A DNA stretch of 64,000 nucleotides, from assembly GCA_000831005.1 (NCBI GenBank), contig CP007152.1:682001-746000 (forward strand). Reading direction: 5' to 3'. Shown one piece after another: positions 50,345 to 59,925 of this stretch (position 1 is the stretch's first letter; the number at the start of each line of letters is the position of its first letter). Position numbers and translations under genes: made by a program. The notes beneath the pieces were generated by a model, which saw only the letters and a list, made by a program, of their open reading frames with translations, searched no databases and was not told the DNA's origin. The stretch comes from Marinobacter salarius. GTDB taxonomy: Bacteria; Pseudomonadota; Gammaproteobacteria; Pseudomonadales; Oleiphilaceae.

Positions 50345-50373
50345 TATTCTATGCACTCGCCCCGGGTTTGTCA
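50345..50373 (-). promoter_or_regulatory. Sigma-70-like promoter of the ECF sigma/chrR operon
   Basis: On the minus strand CTGACA (50373-50368), 17 bases, then TAGAAT (50350-50345). Each hexamer has one mismatch to consensus and the spacing is optimal. The predicted start of transcription near 50338 rules out the upstream ATG codons and supports the GTG start at 50299. Confidence 0.6.
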
Positions 50374-50541
50374 GTCACGATATTTACGGGGGCGATGGGC
50401 AGGCGGATCTGTTGGGCGGTATTTTTTCCCACTTGTACTGGCTGGCTTCTCCGCCGCTCGGTGTCGTCTGCAGGGAGATTGCCGACCGCTATCATCACGG
50501 CTAATCTTTTGCAGGTATTTATTCAGGAACGCTTGGCCAAC

Positions 50542-51572
50542 ATGAATGCTCCCGGAAAGACCGGCAATCTGCCCGTTATTCGCGCCCACTACGCCGATAT
50601 CCTTTGCCAGTTGGCGGAAGAGAAGGGTGCTGCGCGTCCCGAGTTGCTGCGCTCGGCCGATATTCGTCCGGCCATGTTGGGGCACCCCGACAACTTCATC
50701 ACCGTGGAGCAGTTCAGTCGTCTTTGTCGCTCGGCATTGGCATTGAGTCACGACCCGGCCCTGGGGCTGGAATATGGCAAGCGCCTGAAGTTCACTACCC
50801 ACGGTTCCCTGTCACAGGCCGCCATCAGCTGTGACAACATTGGCCAGGCTCTTACGGTGTTGATCAAGTATTTCCGTATCCGGTTCGTGTATATGAATCT
50901 GAGTTTCTTTACCGAGGGCAGCGACGCTGTGCTGCAACTCGATATCGTGCACGCCCTGGATGATCTGCATTGGTTCAACGCAGAAGTGGTGCTGGCCTCG
51001 CTTATGGATGTGAACCTGCTCCTGTTCGGACGCCGCCTGCTTGATGGTGGAAGTTGTCGACTGAATTATCCGCCACCGGAGTATGCCCCGGCCTATGAGT
51101 CGCTGTTCGGCAATCGTATCCGGTTTGACGCCGGCGCCAATCAGCTCCGTTTTCGCAAGGAATTTCTGGAACTGCCAATTTCCCTGTCCAATCCTGTGGC
51201 GCGTCGGGTAGCAGAAGCGCAATGCGAGGAGGAAATGCGATCGCTGGAGGCGACCACATCGATTCCCGAGCGCGTGGGGCGGTTGCTGGAATCGGTACGG
51301 GATGGCCGGCTTCCGGGTATTGATTCCGTGGCAGCGCAACTGGGTGTGTCACCCAGGACGCTGCGCCGTCAGCTCAGTGCCGAAGGCTGAAATTTCAGGG
51401 CATCCTTGATGACATCCGCCACCGGCGTTCACTGGAGCTGCTTCGGCGCACCGACCTCGGGATCGATGACATTGCCTATCGCCTGGGGTATAGCGACCCG
51501 TCCAATTTCGGCCGTGCCTTCCGCAAGTGGGAGGGGCTGTCACCCTCAGCCTGGCGCGCAAGCAGGGCCTGA
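50542..51572 (+). CDS. AraC-family regulator (one frameshift)
   Basis: A second AraC-type regulator with an Arabinose_bd-like N-terminal domain (FITVEQFSRLCRSALALS, LGLEYGKRLKFTTHGSLSQA) and a C-terminal HTH. The first helix-turn-helix is in DSVAAQLGVSPRTLRRQL. Then the frame breaks at about 51386 (GAAGG then CTG, one G short), which makes a premature TGA. With a base added it continues LKFQGILDDIRHRRSLELL and IDDIAYRLGYSDPSNFGRAF to TGA at 51570, giving about 343 residues. It is divergent from the sigma factor operon; the target is unknown. Confidence 0.87.
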
Positions 51573-51578
51573 TCCGGG

Positions 51579-53488
51579 TTACTCTTCCAGGTAGGTATAG
51601 CCGCCCAGGCCATTCTCCAGTTCTTCCAGCAGGCTCGTCTGTATGTCTTCCGGCAATCCGCTGGCGGCAAATTTCTGCTGATAGGCCCGAAGCAGGGCAG
51701 TGGGTTCGAAGTTCACATACTGCAGCACCTTGGCCACGGTGTCGCCATGGATCGGCTCACTGACGGTATGGCCGCCGCCGGGGTTGCGTCGTACATCCAC
51801 CGAGTGGGTGTCGCCGAACAGGTTGTGCATGTCACCGAGGATTTCCTGGTAGGCACCGGTCATGAAAAAGCCCATCAGCATGGGTTCTTCCGGCGCCTCT
51901 TCAGGCAGCGGGAAGGTGGTTTCGATGCCCTGGCCGTCCACGTACCGGTCAATTCGCCCGTCGGAGTCACAGGTAATATCCTGGATGACCGCACGACGGG
52001 TGAGGGGGCGATTCAGTCCGTTCACAGGCATGATCGGGAAGATCTGATCAATACCCCACACGTCCGGCAGTGACTGGAACAGCGAAAAGTTCACGAAGAG
52101 CTTCTCCGCCAGTTTTTCATTGAGCTCGTCAATGATCTCCCGGTGCGCGCGATTCGCGGAGTTCAGCTGTTTTCTCAGAGCCCGGCAGCAGGTGGTGTAG
52201 AGCGTTTCCGCCCGTGCGCGGTCCGCCAGTGACAACAGGCCGTGGGCAAACTGGGTGTGGACATCCGCCATGGCGTGGAGCACGTCGTGGTAGATCTCAG
52301 CCAGGGAACGGCGCGATGCCTCATCCCGCAGGCTCTCCAGGTCGCGCCACAAATCCTGCAGCGGTGCCGGGGCATCACTGACCGGTTGTTCAGGCGGACG
52401 CTTGTCGGGTATCTCCCGGTCAATCACATTGGTCACAAGTACCGAGTGGTGAGCCGTCAGCGCACGGCCGGATTCACTGATCAGGTTGGGATGGGGGATA
52501 CCCGCCCGATCGCACTCCGATTGCAGGATATGAATCACGTTGTAAGCGTATTCGTGTACGCTGTAATTCATCGAACAACTGCTGCGTGAGCGGGTGCCCT
52601 CGTAGTCCACGCCGAGCCCACCGCCAATATCGACCGTGCCTACCGGTGCCCCCATGTGGCGCAATTCACTGTAGAAACGGGCACACTCCCGCAGTCCGGT
52701 CTGGATGTCACGGATGTTGGCAATCTGCGACCCCAGGTGAAAATGCAGCAACTGAAGGGATTCCAGGGCCCCGGCACGGCGCAGGGTCTCAACCACATCC
52801 AGCACCTGGCTGGCGGACAGGCCGAATTTCGACTTCTCACCGCCGGTGTTCTGCCAGTTGCCTTTGCCGATGGTGGCCAGCCGTGCGCGCACACCAATCA
52901 GCGGAGTCACTCCCAGACGGCGCGCTTCCTCGAGGATGAGCGGCAACTCGGACTGTTTTTCCACCACAATGAACACCCGGTGCCCCAGTTTCTGCCCGAT
53001 CAGCGCCAGCCGGATATATTCGCGGTCCTTGTAGCCATTGCAGACAATCACCGACTCCTGCTGGCGCGACAGTGCCAGAACCGCCATTAACTCCGGCTTA
53101 CTGCCGGCTTCGAGGCCAATCTGGTTGTCGCTGGCGGCCGGTTCGGCGCAGAGCAGTTCCTCAACCACCCGGCGCTGCTGGTTGACCTTGATCGGGTAGA
53201 CGGCGGTGTAGCTCCCTGGTAGCCGTGTTCGCGAGCGACCTTGTTAAACGCGCCACACAGTTTGTTGACCCGATCATGGAGAATATCGGTAAATCGGATT
53301 AACACCGGAAGCTGAACCCCCTCACTGACCAGGGAGCGGGCAAGGTCAGGCAGGTTGATGTCCTCGCCGCTGTGCCCCCGGTCGGGTCTTATCAGTACCT
53401 CGCCACGGGTATTCACATCAATATAGCCATCGCTCCAGTGGGCGATGTTGTACACCTTGTGGGCGGCGCTGAGGGTTGGTTCGCTCAT
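51579..53488 (-). CDS. speA: Biosynthetic arginine decarboxylase (one frameshift)
   Basis: PLP enzyme making agmatine from arginine for polyamine synthesis. The start at 53488 reads MSEPTLSAAHKVYNIAHWSD. The frame slips at about 53215 (CAGGGAGC where one more G is needed); restored, it reads GYQGSYTAVYPIKVNQQRR, with the PLP lysine near residue 98-100. Further blocks are EAGSKPELMAVLAL, VCNGYKDREYIRLAL, IGVRARL, HFHLGSQIANIRDI and VDIGGGLGVDYEGT. Restored length is about 636 residues, as in other SpeA proteins. It is divergent from speE across a 198-bp region. Confidence 0.93.
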
Positions 53489-53686
53489 GGGGCTTTCCTG
53501 TGCTGAATCCGCAGCCGGCAACGGGCCGGCTTATGGCGCTCATTGTATGGATTCCACCGCCCCGCTAAAAGAACAACACCCGAAAAACACGGCCCAAGGG
53601 TAATGATAGTCCTTTAGGTGTGGTGGTTACGCACCTACAATACCCTCAATACGAACAGGCTCAACGCGCACATCCGGAGACACGAC

Positions 53687-54568
53687 ATGACTGCACTGAA
53701 CGATGGCTGGTTTACCGAAGTATTCCAGGACCAGGGAACCGCCTTTTCCCTGCAGGTAAAGAAAAAGCTGCACGAAGAACAAACCGAGTTCCAGAAACTG
53801 GAAATCTGGGAAACCGAAACCTTCGGTAACCTGATGGTGCTCGATGGCTGCGTGATGCTGACCACCAGAGACAACTTCCTCTATCATGAGATGATGACTC
53901 ATCCGGCCCTGTTCACCCATAAAGACCCGAAGAAAGTGGTCATCGTTGGTGGTGGTGATTGTGGAACCCTGAAAGAAGTCCTCAAGCACCCCGGTGTGGA
54001 AGAGGCCTGGCAGGTGGAAATCGACGAACGTGTCACTCGTCTCTCGGAACAGTATTTCCCCGAACTCTGCGAGTCCAACACCGACCCCCGCGCCAACTTC
54101 TTCTTTGGTGATGGCATCCAGTGGATACGCGATGCGGTGCCCGGAAGTCTCGACGTCATTATCATCGACAGCACCGACCCGGTCGGCCCCGCCGAAGGCC
54201 TGTTCGCCCTCGACTTCTACCGCGACTGCATGATCGCCCTGCGCGACGGTGGCATCCTCGTCCAGCAAAGCGAGTCACCGCTGCTGCACACCAACACCAT
54301 CATCAAAACCATTCACGACGACATGAAAAAGGCCGGTTTCGACCACGTTCGCACCCTGCCGTTCCCGCAACCGGTGTATCCCACCGGCTGGTGGAGCTGC
54401 ACTATGGCGGGTAAGGAAAAGCCGGTGGTGTACTTCCGTGAGGAAGACGCGGATCAGCGGCCGTTTGTGACCCGCTATTACAACGCCGACATCCACCGTG
54501 GGGCATTGGCGATGCCGCAGTTCATGGTGGATGCACTGGAAGATGAGGTGATGTCGAGCGAGCGGTAA
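53687..54568 (+). CDS. speE: Spermidine synthase
   Basis: Transfers aminopropyl from decarboxylated SAM to putrescine. Start ATG 53687 with CCGGAGA upstream; upstream codons in frame are spurious. The 293-residue protein shows WFTEVFQDQGTAFSLQVKKK, the EIWETETFGNLMVLDGCVML stretch, the YHEMMTHPALFTH block, the SAM-site VVIVGGGDCGTLKEVLKH and VIIIDSTDPVGPAEGLF. Together with the divergent speA it covers two steps of the polyamine route; the agmatine-to-putrescine enzymes are elsewhere. Confidence 0.96.
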   Translation: MTALNDGWFTEVFQDQGTAFSLQVKKKLHEEQTEFQKLEIWETETFGNLMVLDGCVMLTTRDNFLYHEMMTHPALFTHKDPKKVVIVGGGDCGTLKEVLKHPGVEEAWQVEIDERVTRLSEQYFPELCESNTDPRANFFFGDGIQWIRDAVPGSLDVIIIDSTDPVGPAEGLFALDFYRDCMIALRDGGILVQQSESPLLHTNTIIKTIHDDMKKAGFDHVRTLPFPQPVYPTGWWSCTMAGKEKPVVYFREEDADQRPFVTRYYNADIHRGALAMPQFMVDALEDEVMSSER

Positions 54569-54577
54569 AGTGGAAAA

Positions 54578-54607
54578 AAAGAGGGGCGCCCGTGGGCGCC
54601 CCTCTTT
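54578..54607. terminator. Bidirectional terminator between speE and amtB
   Basis: AAAGAGGGGCGCCC (54578-54591) pairs perfectly with GGGCGCCCCTCTTT (54594-54607) over a GT turn. A run of A precedes it and T follows it, so it can end both speE (plus) and amtB (minus). Confidence 0.9.
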
Positions 54608-54627
54608 CGATCCAGTGTCAGCCCATA

Positions 54628-55908
54628 TTACTTGCTGCTGACAAACTCCGGATAGGCTTCCATGCCACACTCGGACAGATCCACACCTTCGTACTCTTCC
54701 TCTTCGGTCACCCGAATACCCATGATTGCCTTGAGGGCGCCCCAGACAATCAGGCTGGTCACGAAGACCCAGACGAAGATGGTCAGCATACCAACCAGCT
54801 GACCCATGAAGGTCGCGTCCGCGTCGGACAGCAGTACCGCGAAGATACCCCAGATACCAACCACACCGTGTACGGAGATGGCACCGACCGGGTCATCAAT
54901 ACGCATCTTGTCGAGTGTCACGATTGAGAACACCACGATAATGCCGCCGATGGCGCCGATAATGGTCGCCAGCAGAGGCGAAGGATCGGCGGGTTCAGCG
55001 GTAATCGCAACCAGGCCAGCCAATGCACCGTTCAGGGCCATGGTCAGGTCAGCCTTGCCGAACATGATGCGGGCTACAATCAGAGCACCGATCAGGCCGC
55101 CGGCGGCGGCCGCGTTGGTGTTCAGGAACACGTTGGCCACTTCGTTGGCAACACCGATGCCGCCCAGTTTGAGGGTAGAACCGCCGTTGAAGCCGAACCA
55201 GCCCATCCACAGGATGAAGGTGCCCAGAGTCGCCAGCGGCAGGTTGGCACCAGGGAAGGCCTTGATCTGGCCATCCGCACCGTACTTGCCTTTACGGGCG
55301 CCCAGCAGCAGGACACCGGCCAGAGCCGCAGCGGCACCCGCCATGTGTACGATGCCAGAACCTGCGTAGTCGCTGTAGCTCAGCTCATAGATACCGAATA
55401 CGGCATCGCCGTTCCAGGTCCAGGAGCCCTGCATCGGGTAGATGAAGCCACACATGACAACGGCGAAAGCCAGGAAGGCCCAGAGCTTCATGCGCTCGGC
55501 CACGGCACCGGAAACGATGGACATGGCGGTTGCAACGAAGACAACCTGGAAGAAGAAATCAGAAGCCCCGGCGTATTCACCCATCTCACCAAAACCGGCT
55601 TCGTTGGAAGCAGCAAGGACTCCGGCAATCGCCGCATCGTCCATTTGAGCGACCGTGGTAACGCCGCTGAGGAAGAGACCGCCACCGTACATGATGTCGT
55701 AGCCGCAGATGAGGTACATCGTGCAGGCAATGGCAAACAGGGAGACGTTCTTGGTCAGGATTTCAGTGGTGTTCTTGGCACGTACCAGGCCTGCTTCAAG
55801 CATTGAGAAGCCTGCGGCCATCCACATGACCAGGGCACCGCAAATAAGGAAGTAGAAGGTATCCAGCGCATACTGGAGTTCAAAAATATGATTGAGATTG
55901 CTTTCCAT
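54628..55908 (-). CDS. amtB: Ammonium transporter AmtB
   Basis: A 426-residue inner-membrane ammonium channel with about 11 TM segments. Family blocks: CGALVMWMAAGFSMLEAGLV, RAKNTTEILTKN, SGIVHMAGAAAALAGVLLLG, ILWMGWFGFNGGS and the second-half conserved VHGVVGIWGIFAVLL. The two pore histidines lie in the VHMAG and VHGVVG segments. It has GGAGGG before the ATG. It follows glnK by 72 bases, the standard pair in which GlnK blocks the channel when nitrogen is ample. Confidence 0.96.
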   Translation of the reverse strand: MESNLNHIFELQYALDTFYFLICGALVMWMAAGFSMLEAGLVRAKNTTEILTKNVSLFAIACTMYLICGYDIMYGGGLFLSGVTTVAQMDDAAIAGVLAASNEAGFGEMGEYAGASDFFFQVVFVATAMSIVSGAVAERMKLWAFLAFAVVMCGFIYPMQGSWTWNGDAVFGIYELSYSDYAGSGIVHMAGAAAALAGVLLLGARKGKYGADGQIKAFPGANLPLATLGTFILWMGWFGFNGGSTLKLGGIGVANEVANVFLNTNAAAAGGLIGALIVARIMFGKADLTMALNGALAGLVAITAEPADPSPLLATIIGAIGGIIVVFSIVTLDKMRIDDPVGAISVHGVVGIWGIFAVLLSDADATFMGQLVGMLTIFVWVFVTSLIVWGALKAIMGIRVTEEEEYEGVDLSECGMEAYPEFVSSK

Positions 55909-55980
55909 GTGAAGCCCTCCGCACGAGGCTTTTCAAGTTATAAATTTTTTGCGTTGGCTGTCTGGTTGATCAGGCTTTGA

Positions 55981-56343
<363 letters not shown>

Positions 56344-56394
56344 TCAACATCTGGAACTCTTCGGCCCGTTGTTGAGGTCGGGATGCTGCCACCT

Positions 56395-56411
56395 CGCACA
56401 CCAATTGTGCG
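56395..56411. promoter_or_regulatory. 17-bp palindrome in the glnK leader
   Basis: CGCACA, five bases, TGTGCG: a perfect inverted repeat with the same 6-5-6 architecture as an NtrC site, but with C for T at the ends. It lies 19-35 bases downstream of the -12 end of the sigma-54 promoter, about +8 to +24 of the transcript. It could be a weak NtrC or repressor site. Confidence 0.35.
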
Positions 56412-56429
56412 GATTGCGTACAAGGCTTT

Positions 56430-56446
56430 TAGCATCGGGTGTGCCA
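56430..56446 (-). promoter_or_regulatory. Sigma-54 promoter of glnK-amtB
   Basis: On the minus strand TGGCACACCCGATGCTA: GG and GC are separated by exactly 10 bases, as needed for the -24/-12 elements; TGGCAC is perfect and TTGCT appears as ATGCT. Position upstream of glnK fits nitrogen-limited activation by NtrC. Confidence 0.75.
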
Positions 56447-56553
56447 ACGCAAAAAATAATATAACTATCAGACAGTTGGCTGTCTTTTGATCCAGAATGG
56501 ATCGTCAGGGCGCACCATTTCGGGGCTTGTCTGTCTTGGGCGAACCATAATGA

Positions 56554-56570
56554 TGCACGAACTCGGTGCA
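56554..56570. promoter_or_regulatory. NtrC binding site upstream of glnK
   Basis: TGCACG-AACTC-GGTGCA matches the NtrC consensus TGCACC-N5-GGTGCA with one mismatch. It lies about 110-125 bases upstream of the sigma-54 promoter, a usual enhancer distance. The rest of the 418-bp gap between glnK and ubiK (56320-56737) shows no gene. Confidence 0.7.
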
Positions 56571-56737
56571 AGCATTAGGGGTGCCTGAGCCACATTATAC
56601 TGTCGACGGCCACAGTATGGCAGGGGAGGCATTAGTGTTACACTCCGAACCGTCGTTCAGGCACGACGAAAAGCCCGCCGAGGACGAGGTATAGTCCAGC
56701 GCAGCGATTTTGACCGGTGATTTTTGAGAGGTGACTC

Positions 56738-56992
56738 GTGAAAGGTCCACAGGATTTCTTTTCCCAGCTTCAGGGACAGTTCGGCCAGTTTGTTCCCTAT
56801 ATGGCCCGTGCCGCCCGTGAGGACTTTGAAGCTCAGGCCCGCGCCACAGTGATGACGGTTCTGTCGCGCCTTGAGTTGGTCACCCGAGAAGAATTCGATG
56901 CCCAGCAAGCTGTACTGATGAAAACCCGCGAAAAGGTCGAAGCGCTGGAAAAGCGCGTGGCTGACCTGGAAAAGCAGTTCCCGAGTAGCTGA
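56738..56992 (+). CDS. ubiK: Ubiquinone biosynthesis accessory factor UbiK (BMFP)
   Basis: An 84-residue helical protein with GTG start at 56738 behind GAGAGG. The N-terminus is amphipathic (DFFSQLQGQFGQFVPYMARA). The middle VTREEFDAQQAVLMKTREKV and the coiled coil EALEKRVADLEKQF are diagnostic for the YqiC/UbiK family, which forms trimers with UbiJ in aerobic ubiquinone synthesis. It is followed by comM. Confidence 0.93.
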   Translation: MKGPQDFFSQLQGQFGQFVPYMARAAREDFEAQARATVMTVLSRLELVTREEFDAQQAVLMKTREKVEALEKRVADLEKQFPSS

Positions 56993-57051
56993 CAGGCAGG
57001 ACGCCCGTCAGGCGGCCAAGCCGCTATTCCCTATAACCATGGAAGGTTGTC

Positions 57052-58574
57052 ATGTTTGCCGTTGTCCATACCCGCGCCAGTATTGGCGTTTCAGCACCCT
57101 CCGTTACCGTTGAAGTCCACCTGTCAGGCGGCCTGCCGGCGCTGTCCATCGTCGGGCTCCCCGAAACGGGGGTTCGTGAAAGCCGGGAGCGTGTTCGCAG
57201 TGCGCTGATGAACGCCGGCTTTGAATTCCCCGCCCGCCGAATCACCATCAATCTGGCTCCTGCGGACCTGCCCAAGGAGGGCGGCCGCTTCGATCTCCCC
57301 ATTGCCCTGGGCATTCTTGCCGCTTCCGGACAGATTCCGGCGGAAAGCCTCGCACAGTATGAATGCGTGGGAGAGCTTTCCCTGGATGGTGCGCTGAGAC
57401 CGTTGAAAGGTGTGCTCCCGGCGATACTGGCAGCCCGCAACGAGGGGCGTCGGTTGCTGATCCCCCAGGCCAATGCCGCGGAAGCCGCACTGGCCAGTCA
57501 GGACGATGTGTTGCCAGCCGGCCATTTACTGACGGTCTGCGAACACCTGTGTGATCGGGCAAGGATTTCCCCGGTACCGCCAGCGGTGCCGGAAACGGGC
57601 GTGAACGCCGGTCCGGACCTTGCGGACGTGCATGGTCAGAGCGTGCCGCGGCGGGCGTTGGAAATCGCCGCCGCCGGCGGGCATAACCTGCTGATGTTTG
57701 GTCCACCGGGCACTGGTAAAAGCATGCTCGCCAGCCGTCTGCCGGGTATTTTGCCACCGTTAACCACCGAATCTGCGCTTGAGGTAGCAAGCATCCACTC
57801 TGTGGCCGGTCTTCCCGTACGGGACGGAGAGTGGTGCCGGCCGCCTTACCGCGCGCCCCATCATACTGCCTCGTCGGTTGCCATGGTGGGTGGCGGTAGC
57901 AGTCCGCGCCCCGGAGAAATCTCCCTGGCGCACCGCGGCGTGTTGTTTCTCGACGAACTGCCAGAGTTCGAGCGCCGGGTGCTGGAAGTGCTGCGGGAAC
58001 CCATGGAGTCCGGCGAGATTGCCATCAGTCGCGCAGCAAGGCAGGTGACTTTTCCGGCCTGCTTCCAGGTCGTGGCGGCCATGAACCGTGCCCGTGTGGC
58101 TATCTGGGGCATCCGACGATTGAGTGCCAGTGTACGCCCCCGCAGGTGCTCCGTTATCGGGCAAAGATATCAGGGCCACTGCTGGACCGGTTCGATTTGC
58201 ATGTGGAAGTGCCGGTTCAGAGCGGGGAAGTGCTGATGAAGCGTGACGGTGGGGGTGAGTCCAGCACGGTTGTGCGGGATCGGGTGTATCAGGCCCGCGA
58301 GCGGCAAATGCAGCGAGGATCCGGAAACGCCGCGTTAAGTGGCGGTGAGCTGCAGACGCACTGCCGCGTGGATGCAGCAGGCGAGGCCATGTTATCCGCC
58401 GCCATGGAGCGGCTGGGGCTCTCTGCCAGGGCATTGCATCGCATCCTGCGGGTGGCACGGACCCTGGCGGACCTGGACGGCCTCGACCACATTGGCAATG
58501 GCCATCTGGTTGAGGCGTTGGGTTACCGCAAGCTGGACCGGCAGCAGACCCGGAATGCGCAGGTTTCGGTATAG
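57052..58574 (+). CDS. comM: ComM/YifB Mg-chelatase-like AAA+ helicase (one frameshift)
   Basis: A branch-migration helicase that promotes integration of DNA during natural transformation. The N-terminal Lon-like domain is [20 protein letters not shown] and [20 protein letters not shown]. The AAA+ part has Walker [18 protein letters not shown] (about residue 216), Walker [11 protein letters not shown] and [15 protein letters not shown]. The frame breaks at about 58086 (AACC then G, one C short); restored it reads [18 protein letters not shown], the conserved cysteine motif. The C-terminal lid ends at 58574. Restored length is about 507 residues, normal. Confidence 0.92.
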
Positions 58575-58650
58575 TCCGCTGGGCGGCCTCTGGTAAACTG
58601 TCGCCATAACCCATTGAAGGAAAACCGCACAGGGCGGTTGAGGACGTCAG

Positions 58651-59366
58651 ATGACTGATCACAACGATGTTTCCGGCGATTCACCCGTGACGACCCGCCG
58701 TGGCGTACGCAGTTTCGTGCTGCGCCAGGGGCGGATGACCGAAGGCCAGAAAAAGGCCTACGACCGCAGTTGGCCCAAATACGGCCTGACCCGTGAACAG
58801 GGCATGATTGACCCACGCCAGATCTTTGGACGGGACAACATGCTTAACCTGGAGATCGGGTTTGGTATGGGCAAGTCCCTGGCAGACATGGCGGAAGCGG
58901 CACCGGAGCAGGACTTCATCGGCGTGGAAGTGCACCTGCCCGGGGTTGGTGCACTGCTGAAAGAGATTGAAGACCGGGGGCTGGAGAATGTTCGTGTCTA
59001 CGCCATTGATGCCAACGATGTGATCGACCGGTGCCTGCCCGATGCAGCGCTGGACCGGGTGATGGTGTTTTTCCCGGACCCGTGGCACAAGAAACGTCAC
59101 CACAAACGCCGGCTGATCCAGCACGAATTCGTCCAGCGCCTGCGCCATAAACTGCGCGTGGGCGGGATCCTGCATCTGGCCACCGATTGGGAAAACTACG
59201 CGGAACACATGATGGAGATCATGGGAGAGTCCGAGGGTTTTGCGAACTCACAGGATATCGGCGAATATTCACCGCGCCGGGAAGACCGCCCGATCACCAA
59301 GTTTGAGAAACGGGGCGAGACGTTGGGGCACGGCGTCTGGATCTGGTGTTTTACCGCACCAACTAG
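58651..59366 (+). CDS. trmB: tRNA (guanine-N7-)-methyltransferase (frameshift at C-terminus)
   Basis: Makes m7G46 in tRNA. Blocks: [40 protein letters not shown] (SAM site), [17 protein letters not shown] and [20 protein letters not shown]. At about 59340 the frame slips (GTCTGG then AT, one G short). Restored it reads [13 protein letters not shown] and stops at TAG 59364-59366, the normal family ending, about 238 residues. Unrestored it runs to 59382 with an unrelated tail. Confidence 0.94.
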
Positions 59367-59391
59367 GCTGTCGGTACGCTGACGGAAGTTG

Positions 59392-59925
59392 CTACTCGTG
59401 GGCCAGCGGATGGCGCCGGGCGGCACGAATGATCACCAATCCGGCGCAGCCCAGCATCAGGCCGGTGAATTTCACCAATGCGCAGAGCGTGGCGGACAGG
59501 CTGACCATATCCGTGGGCGGGTCCATGTTATTGAGTAGCAATATGTTTTCCGTTAGATCGCCGGCCCCCGCGGTCACAAACAGGGCCTTCACCCAGCGTG
59601 CCACGTTACGTTCCCGAACGCCCGGCCGGTCCCGCATCAGGTGATTGGTCAGGAAAATCAGCGTGGCCAGGTAAGCGGGTACAAACAGGAAGTCCAGCCA
59701 AAGGGATATCTGTGCCCATAGCATGCCGTCCTGTCGCCAGCTGCGCAGTATGGCCATGGACTGGTCCGCCGTGGCGGCCATCTGAAGGCTGACGATGCCC
59801 TGGGGAGCCGAACCGGTCTGCAGGGGCTGATTGACCACAACCAGAACCAGCAACAGGACGGCGGTGGCCGCCAGGCTCAGGTTGAGCCGTTTGGGCAACA
59901 GGGTCATAAGGCGCGGCAGTGACAT
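59392..59925 (-). CDS. Hypothetical four-helix membrane protein
   Basis: A 177-residue inner-membrane protein with hydrophobic segments at about 17-34 (LSLAATAVLLLVLVVVN), 70-95 (ISLWLDFLFVPAYLATLIFL), 108-125 and 142-165 (LSATLCALVKFTGLMLGCAG). The motif GAGDLTENILLL precedes the last segment. No function is known to me. Its ATG overlaps the hemW stop (TGATG), so it is the last gene of the metX-to-hemW chain. Confidence 0.8.
   Translation of the reverse strand: MSLPRLMTLLPKRLNLSLAATAVLLLVLVVVNQPLQTGSAPQGIVSLQMAATADQSMAILRSWRQDGMLWAQISLWLDFLFVPAYLATLIFLTNHLMRDRPGVRERNVARWVKALFVTAGAGDLTENILLLNNMDPPTDMVSLSATLCALVKFTGLMLGCAGLVIIRAARRHPLAHE

Noticed and set aside
56657..56908. Minus-strand open frame opposite ubiK
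   Set aside because: ubiK is the conserved gene on the plus strand with its RBS; the opposite frame lacks any family feature.
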